From the IMG/VR virus record IMGVR_UViG_3300025646_000052, positions 1 to 54,244 of that record: DNA of 54,244 nt. One strand, written 5' to 3'. Position 1 is the stretch's first letter; every line of letters begins with the position of its first letter. A model generated the notes under the pieces. The model saw only the letters and a list, made by a program, of their open reading frames with translations, was not told the origin of the DNA and made no database searches. The translations under genes were made by a program, and so were the position numbers. The stretch is from a virus. Of this stretch, positions 7,598 to 16,749 are shown one piece after another.

Positions 7598-8374
7598 ATG
7601 AAAAAATCTGAATTATACGATTCTATTCGTGAAATGATCGTTCAAGAACTTACCTCATACTCAGGACCAGAGGCTGTAACTTCTATGCAACAAGATCCAA
7701 ATTTCCAAAAATCTAAAGATAAAGAGTCTCTTATTAAAACTTTAAAATCAGGAGGCACTGTAAATTTAGAAGAAGAACAACTCGATGAAATGGCTAAAAT
7801 CGCTGGTGATTTAAAAGCTGCTATCGAAAAAGTAATCGAAAAAAATAAAGACGCTGAAAAGAAAGACGTTCGTAAAGCAATTAAAGCTGACGACGAAGTA
7901 GTAGCTGCTTTAGGTGACGAAGATTTATTTGATAATCAATTAAATAAATTTATCGATTTAGTAAGAGGTGAAAGAGAAGTAGGCCAACGTGGTCGTAAAG
8001 CCGATCCTGATAAACCACAAAAAGAAAAAGGTACACGTGGTCGTCCAAAATCAGCAACCCCAACCTCTCCAAAAGAAAAAGTAGCTAAGTTTGTAACTTC
8101 TAAATTAAACAAATCTTACACTACAGACGACGAAGAAGGACCATCAGATAAAGAACTTAAACAACTTGCTCGTTCAGGTGGTAAATTCGATAAATCAAAA
8201 TTAAGCCAACTCCGTCAACAAGAAAAAACCAAAATGATTAGAGCATTCTTGAAAGACATGCAATCTAAAGGTGTTGTTGACTCAGCAAACCGCGTATTAG
8301 ATAAAGACGCTTACGCTAAAGAATGGGCAGACGCTAAAGTAGATATTGAAGCAAAGGTAGCTGCTATAAACTAA
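7598..8374 (+). CDS. Unassigned 258-aa protein with AT-hook-like motif
   Basis: Highly charged protein. Residues about 126-150 contain two AT-hook-like clusters, QRGRKADP and TRGRPKSA, the second close to the canonical hook core (RGRP flanked by basic residues). The N-terminus (MKKSELYDSIREMIVQEL) is helical and the C-terminus looks like a helical domain. DNA binding is a reasonable inference. It lies two genes before the large terminase, the region where T4-like phages keep the small terminase, so a packaging-accessory role is possible but not shown. A late-signal motif precedes it and a coupled membrane-protein gene follows. Confidence 0.65.
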   Translation: MKKSELYDSIREMIVQELTSYSGPEAVTSMQQDPNFQKSKDKESLIKTLKSGGTVNLEEEQLDEMAKIAGDLKAAIEKVIEKNKDAEKKDVRKAIKADDEVVAALGDEDLFDNQLNKFIDLVRGEREVGQRGRKADPDKPQKEKGTRGRPKSATPTSPKEKVAKFVTSKLNKSYTTDDEEGPSDKELKQLARSGGKFDKSKLSQLRQQEKTKMIRAFLKDMQSKGVVDSANRVLDKDAYAKEWADAKVDIEAKVAAIN

Positions 8375-8375
8375 A

Positions 8376-8954
8376 ATGAAAAAATATTTTAAAAATATCC
8401 AATCACTGTTAATTGCAGTATTGGTAGTTGTGATTTTCCTAATGAGACAATGCTCAGGAGGCTCAATTGAACCTACTGAACGTGTTATTAGGGATACTAT
8501 CATTGAATATGTAACAATTGAAAAAGAATACCCAGTTTACGTACCTAAAGTTAAATACGTAACTAAAGTAGACATTGATACATTTTCTACACCAATCGAT
8601 ACATCAGCTATCTTAGCAGACTATTATGCTATTAGAACATATGAGGATACACAAGTATTAGACAGTCTAGACTTAACAATTACTGATACAGTATCCCAAA
8701 ACCAAATCTTAGGTAGAAAAATTGCTTACAATTTTACCTATCCTAGAAAGACAATTATCGAAAAACACTATATTAACCAAAGAGAACTATACTTCGGTTT
8801 AGGTTTGGCAGGTAATAAAGATCAAATTCAATACTTAGGTGGTGAAATGTTATATAAAAACAAGAAAAAGCAAGCACTCGGCTTGGGAATAGGAGTTGAC
8901 CAGACTTTGGCACCAGTTATTTCGGGCCGTATGTACTGGAAACTCGGAAAATGA
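8376..8954 (+). CDS. Membrane-anchored protein with N-terminal transmembrane helix, 192 aa
   Basis: Residues about 9-24 form a hydrophobic segment (SLLIAVLVVVIFLM) after a basic start (MKKYFKN), followed by RQCSGGS. The Cys after the helix is not in a convincing lipobox. The long beta-type region after it (PVYVPKVKYVTKVDIDTFST) and a Gly-rich C-terminal domain (YFGLGLAGNKDQ; LGLGIGVDQ) look periplasmic. I associate similar N-anchored proteins with Bacteroidota phages. A spanin or envelope role is possible but unproven. Its stop overlaps the terminase start by ATGA. Confidence 0.6.
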   Translation: MKKYFKNIQSLLIAVLVVVIFLMRQCSGGSIEPTERVIRDTIIEYVTIEKEYPVYVPKVKYVTKVDIDTFSTPIDTSAILADYYAIRTYEDTQVLDSLDLTITDTVSQNQILGRKIAYNFTYPRKTIIEKHYINQRELYFGLGLAGNKDQIQYLGGEMLYKNKKKQALGLGIGVDQTLAPVISGRMYWKLGK

Positions 8955-10522
8955 GCGAACCTAATTTAAGACATATAATTCAACAAGAGTACATAAAATG
9001 TGCCCAAGATCCGGTGCATTTTATGAACAAATATTGTTATATTCAACACCCACAACGAGGTCGTATTTTATTTAATCTTTATCCATTCCAAGGTAAAGTA
9101 CTTCATTTATGGAGAGACAATCCATATTCTGTAGTACTTAAATCCCGTCAGTTAGGTATCTCAACTTTAGCTGCAGGTTATTCTTTATGGTTAATGCTAT
9201 TCCATAAAGATAAAAACGTACTCTGTATTGCGACAAAGCAAGAAACAGCTAAAAACATGGTAACTAAAGTACGTTTCATGTATGATAATCTACCCAGTTG
9301 GCTTAAAATAGACACTATAGAAAATAACAGATTATCACTTCGATTAAGTAATGGATCTCAAATTAAAGCAGTAGCAGCAAGTAGTGATGCAGGTCGTTCA
9401 GAAGCAGTTTCTCTTCTACTAATTGACGAGGCAGCGTTTATTGAACAGATTGGTGAAATTTGGGCTTCAGCTCAACAAACCCTAGCAACTGGTGGTGGTG
9501 CTATTGTATTATCTACTCCTTATGGTACAGGTAACTGGTTTCATCAAACATGGATGAGAGCAGAATCAGCTGAAAATGATTTTTTACCAATTAAATTACC
9601 TTGGTATGTTCACCCTGAAAGAAATGAGGAATGGAGAAAACGACAAGATGAATTATTAGGTGATCCTAGATTAGCAGCACAAGAATGTGACTGTGACTTT
9701 AGTACTTCTGGAGATACTGTATTTTACTCTGAGTGGATTGAATTTATAGAAACTACCACTGTAAAAGAACCTATGGAACGTAGAGGTGCTGATAAAAATC
9801 TTTGGGTATGGGAACCAGCTGATTATAGTAGAGACTATATGGTGGTAGCTGACGTTGCTCGAGGTGATGGTAAAGACTTTTCAGCTGCTCATGTAATTGA
9901 CATTGCAACTAATACACAAGTTGCTGAATATAAAGGTCAATTACCACCTAAAGAATTTGGTTTATTTTTAATTGGTTTAGCTTCTGAGTATAATCAAGCA
10001 TTATTAGTAGTAGAAAACGCCTCAGTAGGGTGGGCTACTATAGAATTAATTATGGAAAATGGATATCGCAACTTTTATTCATCTCCTAAAAGTGACCAAG
10101 TTACAGCTGAATCATATTTTAGTAGATATGAATTTGGAAGTAATACAACTCCTGGATTTACTATGTCACTCCGTACAAGACCCCTTGTCATTAATAAAAT
10201 GAGAGAGTATATTGGTGATAGAAGTGTAAATATTCAATCTAAAAGATTGTTAGAGGAAATGAAAGTATTTGTTTGGAGAAACGGAAGACCAGAAGCCCAA
10301 CCAGGCTATAATGATGACTTGGTTATGTCATTTGGGATTGGTATGTTTCTACGAGATACATCACTTAAATTTCAACAACAAGGATTAGATATGACTAGAG
10401 CTGCTTTAAATAATATAAGTAAACCTAATTCCCCTAGTGGTGTATATAGTCGAATTGGAGCAGCTAATCCATACATGCAAGAAATTAAGGGTCAACAAGA
10501 AGACATTACATGGCTTTTGTAA
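8951..10522 (+). CDS. Terminase large subunit (T4 gp17-like)
   Basis: ATP-driven DNA-packaging motor and headful nuclease. The ATPase domain has a Walker A variant at residues 64-72 (KSRQLGIST) and Walker B LLLIDEAAF with D159 and E160. The C-terminal RNase H-like nuclease has VADVARGDGKD (D301) and a late acidic pair in GYNDDLVMSF (D455, D456); VVENASVGW lies between them. Length 523 aa is somewhat shorter than T4 gp17 (610). It overlaps the upstream membrane-protein gene by 4 bases and is followed by the portal gene, the usual packaging pair. It acts at the portal vertex of the prohead. Confidence 0.93.
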   Translation: MSEPNLRHIIQQEYIKCAQDPVHFMNKYCYIQHPQRGRILFNLYPFQGKVLHLWRDNPYSVVLKSRQLGISTLAAGYSLWLMLFHKDKNVLCIATKQETAKNMVTKVRFMYDNLPSWLKIDTIENNRLSLRLSNGSQIKAVAASSDAGRSEAVSLLLIDEAAFIEQIGEIWASAQQTLATGGGAIVLSTPYGTGNWFHQTWMRAESAENDFLPIKLPWYVHPERNEEWRKRQDELLGDPRLAAQECDCDFSTSGDTVFYSEWIEFIETTTVKEPMERRGADKNLWVWEPADYSRDYMVVADVARGDGKDFSAAHVIDIATNTQVAEYKGQLPPKEFGLFLIGLASEYNQALLVVENASVGWATIELIMENGYRNFYSSPKSDQVTAESYFSRYEFGSNTTPGFTMSLRTRPLVINKMREYIGDRSVNIQSKRLLEEMKVFVWRNGRPEAQPGYNDDLVMSFGIGMFLRDTSLKFQQQGLDMTRAALNNISKPNSPSGVYSRIGAANPYMQEIKGQQEDITWLL

Positions 10523-10530
10523 TATTTATA
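10521..10530 (+). promoter_or_regulatory. AATATTTATA late-signal motif
   Basis: Exact motif copy overlapping the terminase stop codon, 19 bases before the portal ATG at 10550. Confidence 0.45.
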
Positions 10531-10549
10531 AGATATAATTAGATAAAAA

Positions 10550-12394
10550 ATGGCTGATACTAGCATATTCTCAAGATTAAGAAGATTATTCTCTACAGAC
10601 GTAGTAATTCGTAATGTAGGAGGAAACCAGCTCAAGGTAATTGATACAGATAGAATCCAAACTACAGGAGAATATGCTACCAATTCTTTAATTGATAGAT
10701 TTGGTAAATTATACATTAACCCTTCTGCAACTTCTTTAGCAGCAGCACAGTTTAATATGAACTGGCAATACCTTAGAACAATGATCTATTCAGATTATGA
10801 TTCTATGGATGCTGATGCTATTATTGCTTCTGCACTTGACATTGTAGCTGATGAGTGTACTTTAAAAAATGATTTAGGAGAAGTACTTCAAATTAGAAGT
10901 AGTGATGAAAGTATCCAAAAGATTCTTTATAATCTATTTTACGATGTACTAAATATTGAATTTAATTTATGGTCGTGGACTCGCCAAATGTGTAAATATG
11001 GTGACTTTTTCTTAAAACTAGAAATAGCTGAAAAGTTTGGGGTATACAATGTAATCCCTTATTCAGCTTACCATATCCAAAGACGTGAAAATTTTGACCC
11101 TAAAAACCCTTCAAAAGTTCAATTCTTATATAACGCAGATGGTTATTACTCTAACCCTTCTGGTTATTATGCTACTCCAAACTCAAAACCTTTAGCTAAT
11201 GAAATAGTATTTGATAACTATGAAATGGCTCACTTCCGCCTTTTATCTGATACTAATTATCTTCCATATGGTCGTTCATATATTGAACCAGCTCGTCGCC
11301 TTTACAAACAATATGTGTTAATGGAAGACGCAATGTTAATTCACAGAATTGTTCGTGCCCCAGAAAAAAGAGTTTTCTATGTAAATGTTGGTAATATTCC
11401 ACCTCAAGAAGTAGAACAATTTATGCAGAAAACTATGACGCAAATGAAACGCGCTCCTTATATAGATGAACAAACTGGTGAATACAACCTCAAGTATAAT
11501 ATGATGAACATGCTTGAAGATTTCTACATCCCAGTTAGAGGTAATGACCAAGCAACCAAAATTGATACTACTCCTGGATTACAATATGATGGAATTCAAG
11601 ACGTTGAATACTTAAGAGAAAAATTATTTGCAGCTCTTAAGGTGCCTAAAGCCTTTATGGGTTACGATGAAAATTTACAAGGTAAAGCTACATTAGCAGC
11701 TGAAGATATTCGTTTCGGTCGTACAATTGACCGTATTCAACGTATTTTACTTTCAGAACTTTATAAAATTGCTTTAGTTCACTTATATGTTCAAGGATTT
11801 GAAGGTGAACAAATGACTAATTTTGAGCTTAAATTAACTACTCCTTCTATCATTTACGATCAGGAAAAGATCGCATTAATGAAAGAAAAAGTAGATTTAG
11901 CTGCTCAAATTATGGAAAATAAGTTGCTTCCTACTGATTGGATTTATGATAATATTTTCCATTTTAGTGAAAATGAATATGAAGAATATAGAGATCTTCT
12001 TGTTCAAGATCAAAAACGTAGATTCCGTATGACCCAAATTGAAACTGAAGGTAATGACCCAATCACTACAGGACGTTCATATGGTACCCCACATGATTTA
12101 GCTTCATTATATGGTAAAGGCAGAATGGAAACCGACCCAGGTAATGTACCTGATGGTTATAATGAAAAAGCTCCTTTAGGTCGCCCACAAGAAAAAGCAT
12201 CAAATATTAATACTCAAGATAATGCTTTTGGTCGTGATCGTTTAGGTAAAAAAGATATGAGAACTGACGATCAACCCGGATTAAAAGAAGATGCGTCTTC
12301 TAATTACAATAAAAATAAGTCTTTGTTAGAAAGTTTAGGTGAAAAATTTAATACTCATCCACTACTAGACGAATCTAACATTAGGGAACAGTAA
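10550..12394 (+). CDS. Portal vertex protein (T4 gp20-like)
   Basis: 614 aa, a little longer than T4 gp20 (524). Typical myovirus portal sequence is present: an N-terminal Arg-rich start, LPYGRSYIEPARR, a long central helix region with LIHRIVRAPEKRVFYVNVGN, and LKVPKAFMGYDENLQGKATL followed by FGRTIDRIQRI. It forms the dodecameric ring through which DNA enters and to which the neck attaches. It follows the terminase and precedes the prohead genes, as in T4. The last 100 residues are charged and low in hydrophobics, ending with L-x-E-like sites (SLLESLG and LLDESN) that the prohead protease might cut. Confidence 0.9.
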   Translation: MADTSIFSRLRRLFSTDVVIRNVGGNQLKVIDTDRIQTTGEYATNSLIDRFGKLYINPSATSLAAAQFNMNWQYLRTMIYSDYDSMDADAIIASALDIVADECTLKNDLGEVLQIRSSDESIQKILYNLFYDVLNIEFNLWSWTRQMCKYGDFFLKLEIAEKFGVYNVIPYSAYHIQRRENFDPKNPSKVQFLYNADGYYSNPSGYYATPNSKPLANEIVFDNYEMAHFRLLSDTNYLPYGRSYIEPARRLYKQYVLMEDAMLIHRIVRAPEKRVFYVNVGNIPPQEVEQFMQKTMTQMKRAPYIDEQTGEYNLKYNMMNMLEDFYIPVRGNDQATKIDTTPGLQYDGIQDVEYLREKLFAALKVPKAFMGYDENLQGKATLAAEDIRFGRTIDRIQRILLSELYKIALVHLYVQGFEGEQMTNFELKLTTPSIIYDQEKIALMKEKVDLAAQIMENKLLPTDWIYDNIFHFSENEYEEYRDLLVQDQKRRFRMTQIETEGNDPITTGRSYGTPHDLASLYGKGRMETDPGNVPDGYNEKAPLGRPQEKASNINTQDNAFGRDRLGKKDMRTDDQPGLKEDASSNYNKNKSLLESLGEKFNTHPLLDESNIREQ

Positions 12395-12400
12395 TCTTGA

Positions 12401-12410
12401 TATATTTATA
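12401..12410 (+). promoter_or_regulatory. TATATTTATA late-signal motif
   Basis: One-base variant of the motif, followed by ACAAAACC as at 7565, 16 bases before the ATG at 12427. Confidence 0.45.
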
Positions 12411-12426
12411 ACAAAACCTACTGGGA

Positions 12427-13293
12427 ATGAATATCAAACATTCAAAATATAAAAATACGGGCATTATCTTTGAACTTTTAGTTCGTAGAGTAACTTCAGA
12501 TACTCTAAGTGGTGATGCATCTCCCGCATTAAATATTATTAAAAAGTTTTTTGTTAAAAGCGAATTAAGTAAAGAATATAAATTATACGAAACTCTTACT
12601 AAAAAAACTTCTTTATCTGAACAACATTCTAATTTTTTAATTACTAGTTTATTAGATGCTTCTAAAAGATTAAATAAAAGTATTTTAAGAAGAGAAAAAT
12701 ATAACTTAATTAATGAAATTAAAAAACATTATAATTTAGAAGAATTTTTTAAAACTAAATTACCACATTATAAAACATTCGCTGCTTTTTATACTTTAAC
12801 AGAATTAGAAACCAATCTTAATATTATCAACCCTGATCAAATTGTATCTAATAAAGTAACTTTACTAGAACATTTAACATCTAAACCAGTTGATAAAAAA
12901 GATGTTGAAAATTCATTACTTAAAGAATTTGAATCTTATGATAAAGATGTAAGAATGCTTACTTATAAAATTTTACTTGAAAAATTTAATGGCAAGTATT
13001 CTAATTTATATGATTCTCAAAAAGAAATTTTAAGACAATATATCAACTCAGTAGATTCTACTCCTGTATTAAAAGAATTTTATAATTCTAAAGTAGGAGA
13101 AGTTAAAATTGCTTTAACTGAGTTAAATAAACAGGTTACTGACAGAGCTGTCCAAATCAAAATTAACGAAGTTACTAGCTTAATTACTGAGCTAGGTAAA
13201 ACTGATAAAGTATCAAGTGAAGATATTGTTAATATTCTTCAATATTTTGAACTTTATGAAGAATTGAAAGCAGCAAATGAAGCCGGTAAATGA
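12427..13293 (+). CDS. Unassigned 288-aa helical protein in the prohead cluster
   Basis: Lys/Glu/Leu-rich protein that appears almost entirely helical (NIIKKFFVKSELSKEYKLYE; LDASKRLNKSILRREKYN). No enzyme motif. It lies between portal and protease genes, where T4 has small prohead core genes (67, 68), so a head-morphogenesis or core role is plausible. It overlaps the next gene by 17 bases. Not recognised by sequence. Confidence 0.65.
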   Translation: MNIKHSKYKNTGIIFELLVRRVTSDTLSGDASPALNIIKKFFVKSELSKEYKLYETLTKKTSLSEQHSNFLITSLLDASKRLNKSILRREKYNLINEIKKHYNLEEFFKTKLPHYKTFAAFYTLTELETNLNIINPDQIVSNKVTLLEHLTSKPVDKKDVENSLLKEFESYDKDVRMLTYKILLEKFNGKYSNLYDSQKEILRQYINSVDSTPVLKEFYNSKVGEVKIALTELNKQVTDRAVQIKINEVTSLITELGKTDKVSSEDIVNILQYFELYEELKAANEAGK

Positions 13294-13816
13294 ATTTAAA
13301 GTAGGAGACGTAACAGTTAAAGGTGGTATTAAAACCACAGTAACTGATGTTGACCCACAAACTGGAGCAGTAGAATGGGATATTGAATACGCTGCTGATT
13401 ATCTTAAATTATACCAACAAGTTCAACAGTTATTTAAAACTGTAGATAAAGCAGCTAGACACTCTAATGCTGAGCCTTTTATTAAAGATTGGGGGCAAGA
13501 TGTCCGCAATTTAAGAAATTCACTTAGAACTTACTTACGTAATAATAAATCTGAAGAGTATAATCGTGTTAAAAACGTACACGAAATGTCCTTATCAGGA
13601 GAAGCTGGTGGGTATTTATCCAAAAATGCTTTTGAAAAAGATCAAGAATTAAAAGAATCTAACCCAGGTTCTACTTTAGGCCCAGGTCCAAAAGCAAATG
13701 AAGATGGTGTTAAAGATAATGCTTATGTTAAACAATTTAAATATAAACTTGTTAATAAAAAAGCGTTAAATAAACAAGCCAAAGGTATTGAAGTTAAACA
13801 TTTATGGGGTAAGTAA
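13277..13816 (+). CDS. Unassigned 179-aa protein in the prohead cluster
   Basis: Starts inside the end of the upstream gene (17-base overlap) with MKPVNEFKVGDVTVKGGIK. An N-terminal beta segment is followed by a helical part (YLKLYQQVQQLFKTVDKAA; DWGQDVRNLRNSLRTYL) and a Lys-rich tail. No known motif. Position suggests a prohead or head-assembly role. Confidence 0.65.
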   Translation: MKPVNEFKVGDVTVKGGIKTTVTDVDPQTGAVEWDIEYAADYLKLYQQVQQLFKTVDKAARHSNAEPFIKDWGQDVRNLRNSLRTYLRNNKSEEYNRVKNVHEMSLSGEAGGYLSKNAFEKDQELKESNPGSTLGPGPKANEDGVKDNAYVKQFKYKLVNKKALNKQAKGIEVKHLWGK

Positions 13817-13818
13817 AT

Positions 13819-14073
13819 ATGTATAAGTATCGATATAAATTAAAAGTAAACGAAGCCGACCCAGGTCGCGCTCAATTCCAAGAAAGACGTATGCAAGCTT
13901 TTAAGGAAATTGAAGCTCGTATAAATAATTTATATCCTTTGTTAGATAATGCCGCTGATGAAACAGCAAATTACTACAAAGAAAACCCTCAGTCGTATGC
14001 TGTTGTATACGGAACTGATTTAATTTTAGACTTAATAAAAGATATTGAAACAATATTAAAAGGAGACGAATGA
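13819..14073 (+). CDS. Unassigned 84-aa protein in the prohead cluster
   Basis: Small helical protein (QERRMQAFKEIEARINNLYP) starting 3 bases after the previous stop and overlapping the next gene by ATGA. The tight coupling on both sides supports it being a real gene. Function unknown. Confidence 0.6.
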   Translation: MYKYRYKLKVNEADPGRAQFQERRMQAFKEIEARINNLYPLLDNAADETANYYKENPQSYAVVYGTDLILDLIKDIETILKGDE

Positions 14074-15140
14074 AAACTTTACAAGAACAATATAACTTAA
14101 TCCAAGAAGGAAAAGGGCACGTAGATGTGTTCATGAAATCTGCTCGTAGATTATTCCCTGAATATGTTACTAATTTTGCTACATATAATGAAGCTAGTAC
14201 TATTCTTAAACAAAAAGGTATCCTTAGTGAGGGAATTGGTGGTATTGTTACCTCTAAATCAGCTAATCCTTTTATTAATTGGTCTCAATTCTTAAACGAA
14301 GAAGCTAAAGCAGAAGAAAAAAATCCTACTAAAGAAGTTACTGATATGGAAACTCGTGACTTCGATTATAAGGATAAGAAAAACATTGATAACGTATATG
14401 GTCAAGAGTTTTTAGAAGGCTACTATGCTGAAATGAAAGACCCTAAAAACGAAAAGAAAACTGTAGACGAATTAAAAGCTATCGTAGCTAAAAACTTAGC
14501 TAAAGATGCTACATATTATACTACTAACCAAGCCTTTGGAATTAAAGGCATTGGTTATACTCAAGATCACCCTGGTTTAGGCTCTACCAAAGAAGTAAAG
14601 GGCAAATATGCATCATCAGGTATGGAACCTGTGAAAATCAAAGAAGACATGATTAAATTAACAGACTTACTTAACGAAGGTATTGGCGGTTATGTTGATA
14701 TTCGCCCTGCTGGAATGGCTCCTAATGTTCAATTAAATGAAAAAGAAGACCAAGAAGAAAAGTACGTAGGCGACGATGAAAAGTACGAATACGAAAAAGG
14801 TAAAAAAGCCGGCGAAAAAGAAGAAAAAGAAAAAATCAAAAAAGAAGGTTTAGAGCATCGTCTTAAAGAAATCGAAAGTGCTGGTAATGTAGCTGCTTTA
14901 GAAGCTAAAATAAATGCTATCGACGAAGAAATCGTTGCCCGTGAAGGTAAATTATCTATGGTCCAAGAAAACGATGCCATTGCTGAATTTATCAACCCAG
15001 CTCGTATTAAAGAAATTCAACGTGAAATTAAAGCTTTAGAAGGTGCTAAAACTAAATACGGTAAAATGTATGAAAAAATGTGCGGTAAAGCTTATGTTAA
15101 AAAAGAAGTTGTAGACGAAACTGACGAGTCAGCATATTAA
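14070..15140 (+). CDS. Putative prohead core or head-internal protein, 356 aa
   Basis: Strongly charged protein, rich in Lys and Glu, with a long helical or coiled-coil stretch near residues 230-345 (EKEEKEKIKKEGLEHRLKEI; KEIQREIKALEGAKTKYGKM). Two very similar sites, ILSEGIGG near residue 51 and LLNEGIGG near 204, match the L/I-x-E cleavage pattern of gp21-type proteases and suggest processing in the head. It lies directly before the protease gene. Core or scaffold-like function is inferred from composition and place. Confidence 0.65.
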   Translation: MKTLQEQYNLIQEGKGHVDVFMKSARRLFPEYVTNFATYNEASTILKQKGILSEGIGGIVTSKSANPFINWSQFLNEEAKAEEKNPTKEVTDMETRDFDYKDKKNIDNVYGQEFLEGYYAEMKDPKNEKKTVDELKAIVAKNLAKDATYYTTNQAFGIKGIGYTQDHPGLGSTKEVKGKYASSGMEPVKIKEDMIKLTDLLNEGIGGYVDIRPAGMAPNVQLNEKEDQEEKYVGDDEKYEYEKGKKAGEKEEKEKIKKEGLEHRLKEIESAGNVAALEAKINAIDEEIVAREGKLSMVQENDAIAEFINPARIKEIQREIKALEGAKTKYGKMYEKMCGKAYVKKEVVDETDESAY

Positions 15141-15141
15141 A

Positions 15142-15744
15142 ATGAAACAAGTACTTATTGAAACTCAACTCTTTAAAGCTAACCCTGTATCTTTAACAGA
15201 GGGTAAGCTTTCTGAGCGTGGTAATCCTATAGTAGAAGGTATTTTAGCAACTGCCGAAGTTAAAAACGGTAACGGTCGCTATTATGCTAAAGATTTATGG
15301 GAAAGAGAAATCGATAAGTACATGGAATCGGTTAAACAAAAAAGAGCATTAGGCGAATTAGACCACCCAGAATCATCTATTATTAACCTTAAAAATGTAT
15401 CTCATAACATCACTGATATGTGGTGGGATGGAGATCATGTATGTGGTAAAATTGAAATCTTACCTACACCAAGTGGTAATATTTTAAAAGCACTTATTGA
15501 CAATGGTATTCAAGTAGGTGTTTCATCACGTGGTATGGGTTCATTAAAGCAAATGGGTGAAGTATTAGAAGTTCAAGACGACTTCGAATTATTATGTTGG
15601 GACTTTGTTTCAACACCATCCAACCCAGGTTCATATATGCACGTAATTAAGGAAGGTAAAGAGCACTTAGTTAATTCCTATTTTAAAGTAAATTCAATTG
15701 TTACTGAAATTTTATGTTCAAACGGCAGTTGTCCAATTATTTAA
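15142..15744 (+). CDS. Prohead core protease (T4 gp21-like)
   Basis: 200 aa, near the 212 aa of T4 gp21. GELDHPE places a candidate catalytic His at residue 75, and GVSSRGMGS places a candidate Ser at 128 or 129; these are the typical marks of this herpesvirus-assemblin-like serine protease family. VKNGNGRYYAKDLWERE near the start is also typical. It cleaves scaffold, capsid and core proteins after prohead assembly. It contains its own L-x-E sites near the N-terminus (SLTEGKLSE), suggesting self-processing. It lies between core and scaffold genes, as in T4. Confidence 0.88.
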   Translation: MKQVLIETQLFKANPVSLTEGKLSERGNPIVEGILATAEVKNGNGRYYAKDLWEREIDKYMESVKQKRALGELDHPESSIINLKNVSHNITDMWWDGDHVCGKIEILPTPSGNILKALIDNGIQVGVSSRGMGSLKQMGEVLEVQDDFELLCWDFVSTPSNPGSYMHVIKEGKEHLVNSYFKVNSIVTEILCSNGSCPII

Positions 15745-15747
15745 ACT

Positions 15748-16569
15748 ATGAAATTTGATTTAATTAAATACTTATCTAATAATCCTCTTCTTCAAGAAGC
15801 TGAAGCAGAAGATTTAGCTACTTCTTTTAAAAAAGATGTTCCTTCATTTAGAGATGATTTAGCTAAATATATGGCGGACCCAAAAGTTAAAGCTATTCTT
15901 AAAGGTGGATTAGCAGATGGAGACCCAGATGATGATAAATTACCATACAGTACTACTACGGTTGCCGTTAAAAAACTTATCCCCACCCAAAAAGAAATTG
16001 GATTTGATCAAAGTATCCAAAATTTATTAGACGATAAGTATGGTAGTTTAGATAGCATTTTAGCTGGAAATGCTAATGTAGGAGGTCCTATTGTAATTTA
16101 CGCTGGTAAATATGTTATTGATGGTCACCATAGATGGAGTCAAGTATATGCAGGAAACCCTAAAGCTAATATGCAAGCTTTAGATATTAAGCCTAAACAA
16201 GGTTTCCAACCTCAAGATGTATTAAAAGCTGTTCATGGAGCTGTAGCTGCTGAATTAGATAAAGTTCCTGCTTCTAACCCTAAAGGAATTAACATTATGA
16301 CTGGTGTTAACTATGAAGGAGTATTAGGTAAAGTTCAAAAATATTTAACAGAACCTGCAGCAGCTGTATGGGCTAAATATGGATTTGACTCCCCAGAAAA
16401 AGTTGCAAAACAACTATATCAAAATTTAGAGCAAATAGTTAAAAATGGTCACATAGCAATGGCACCAGGTCGTATTGATATGCCTCAAACCGATGGCGAG
16501 GGTAGTAAGTCTCAAGACAAAATGAATGCTTTAGCTAAAGGTCAAATTAACATTACAGAACCATTTTAA
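15748..16569 (+). CDS. ParB/sulfiredoxin-fold domain protein, 273 aa
   Basis: The centre has IVIYAGKYVIDGHHRWSQVY with D125-G126-H127-H128-R129, the signature of the ParB N-terminal/sulfiredoxin fold, in which this loop binds nucleotide or phosphate. The N-terminus has an L-x-E-like site (LLQEAEAED). The C-terminal part is helical without an obvious HTH. In chromosomal ParB this fold is a CTPase; in phages related proteins act as nucleases, ATPases or kinases. It is the last gene before a strong terminator and lies between protease and scaffold genes, an unusual place. Activity not predictable. Confidence 0.7.
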   Translation: MKFDLIKYLSNNPLLQEAEAEDLATSFKKDVPSFRDDLAKYMADPKVKAILKGGLADGDPDDDKLPYSTTTVAVKKLIPTQKEIGFDQSIQNLLDDKYGSLDSILAGNANVGGPIVIYAGKYVIDGHHRWSQVYAGNPKANMQALDIKPKQGFQPQDVLKAVHGAVAAELDKVPASNPKGINIMTGVNYEGVLGKVQKYLTEPAAAVWAKYGFDSPEKVAKQLYQNLEQIVKNGHIAMAPGRIDMPQTDGEGSKSQDKMNALAKGQINITEPF

Positions 16570-16599
16570 ACAATATTTAAGAAGCCTGCTACCTTAGGC

Positions 16600-16626
16600 A
16601 AGGTCCCCGAAAGGGGGCCTTTTTTA
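16600..16626 (+). terminator. Rho-independent terminator
   Basis: AAGGTCCCC (16600-16608) pairs with GGGGGCCTT (16613-16621) around a GAAA tetraloop, one G-U pair, then a T run. It separates the packaging and protease operon from scaffold and capsid genes. Confidence 0.88.
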
Positions 16627-16637
16627 TTTTTATAAAA

Positions 16638-16724
16638 TCTATACATATGTATAGACATAATATACTATTTACATATAGTATTAATTTTAAATTTATCTAT
16701 ATTACGATTCTTAAATAATCGTAA
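16638..16724 (+). promoter_or_regulatory. Three consecutive inverted repeats in the scaffold/capsid leader
   Basis: The gap between terminator and scaffold gene holds a perfect 18-bp palindrome TCTATACATATGTATAGA (16638-16655), then ATACTAT-6-ATAGTAT (16662-16681), then TTACGATT-7-AATCGTAA (16702-16724). None has a T run. They could be operator sites or mRNA leader hairpins for the highly expressed scaffold and capsid genes. Confidence 0.5.
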
Positions 16725-16749
16725 CCCCCAAACAAAAATTTTGAGGAAA

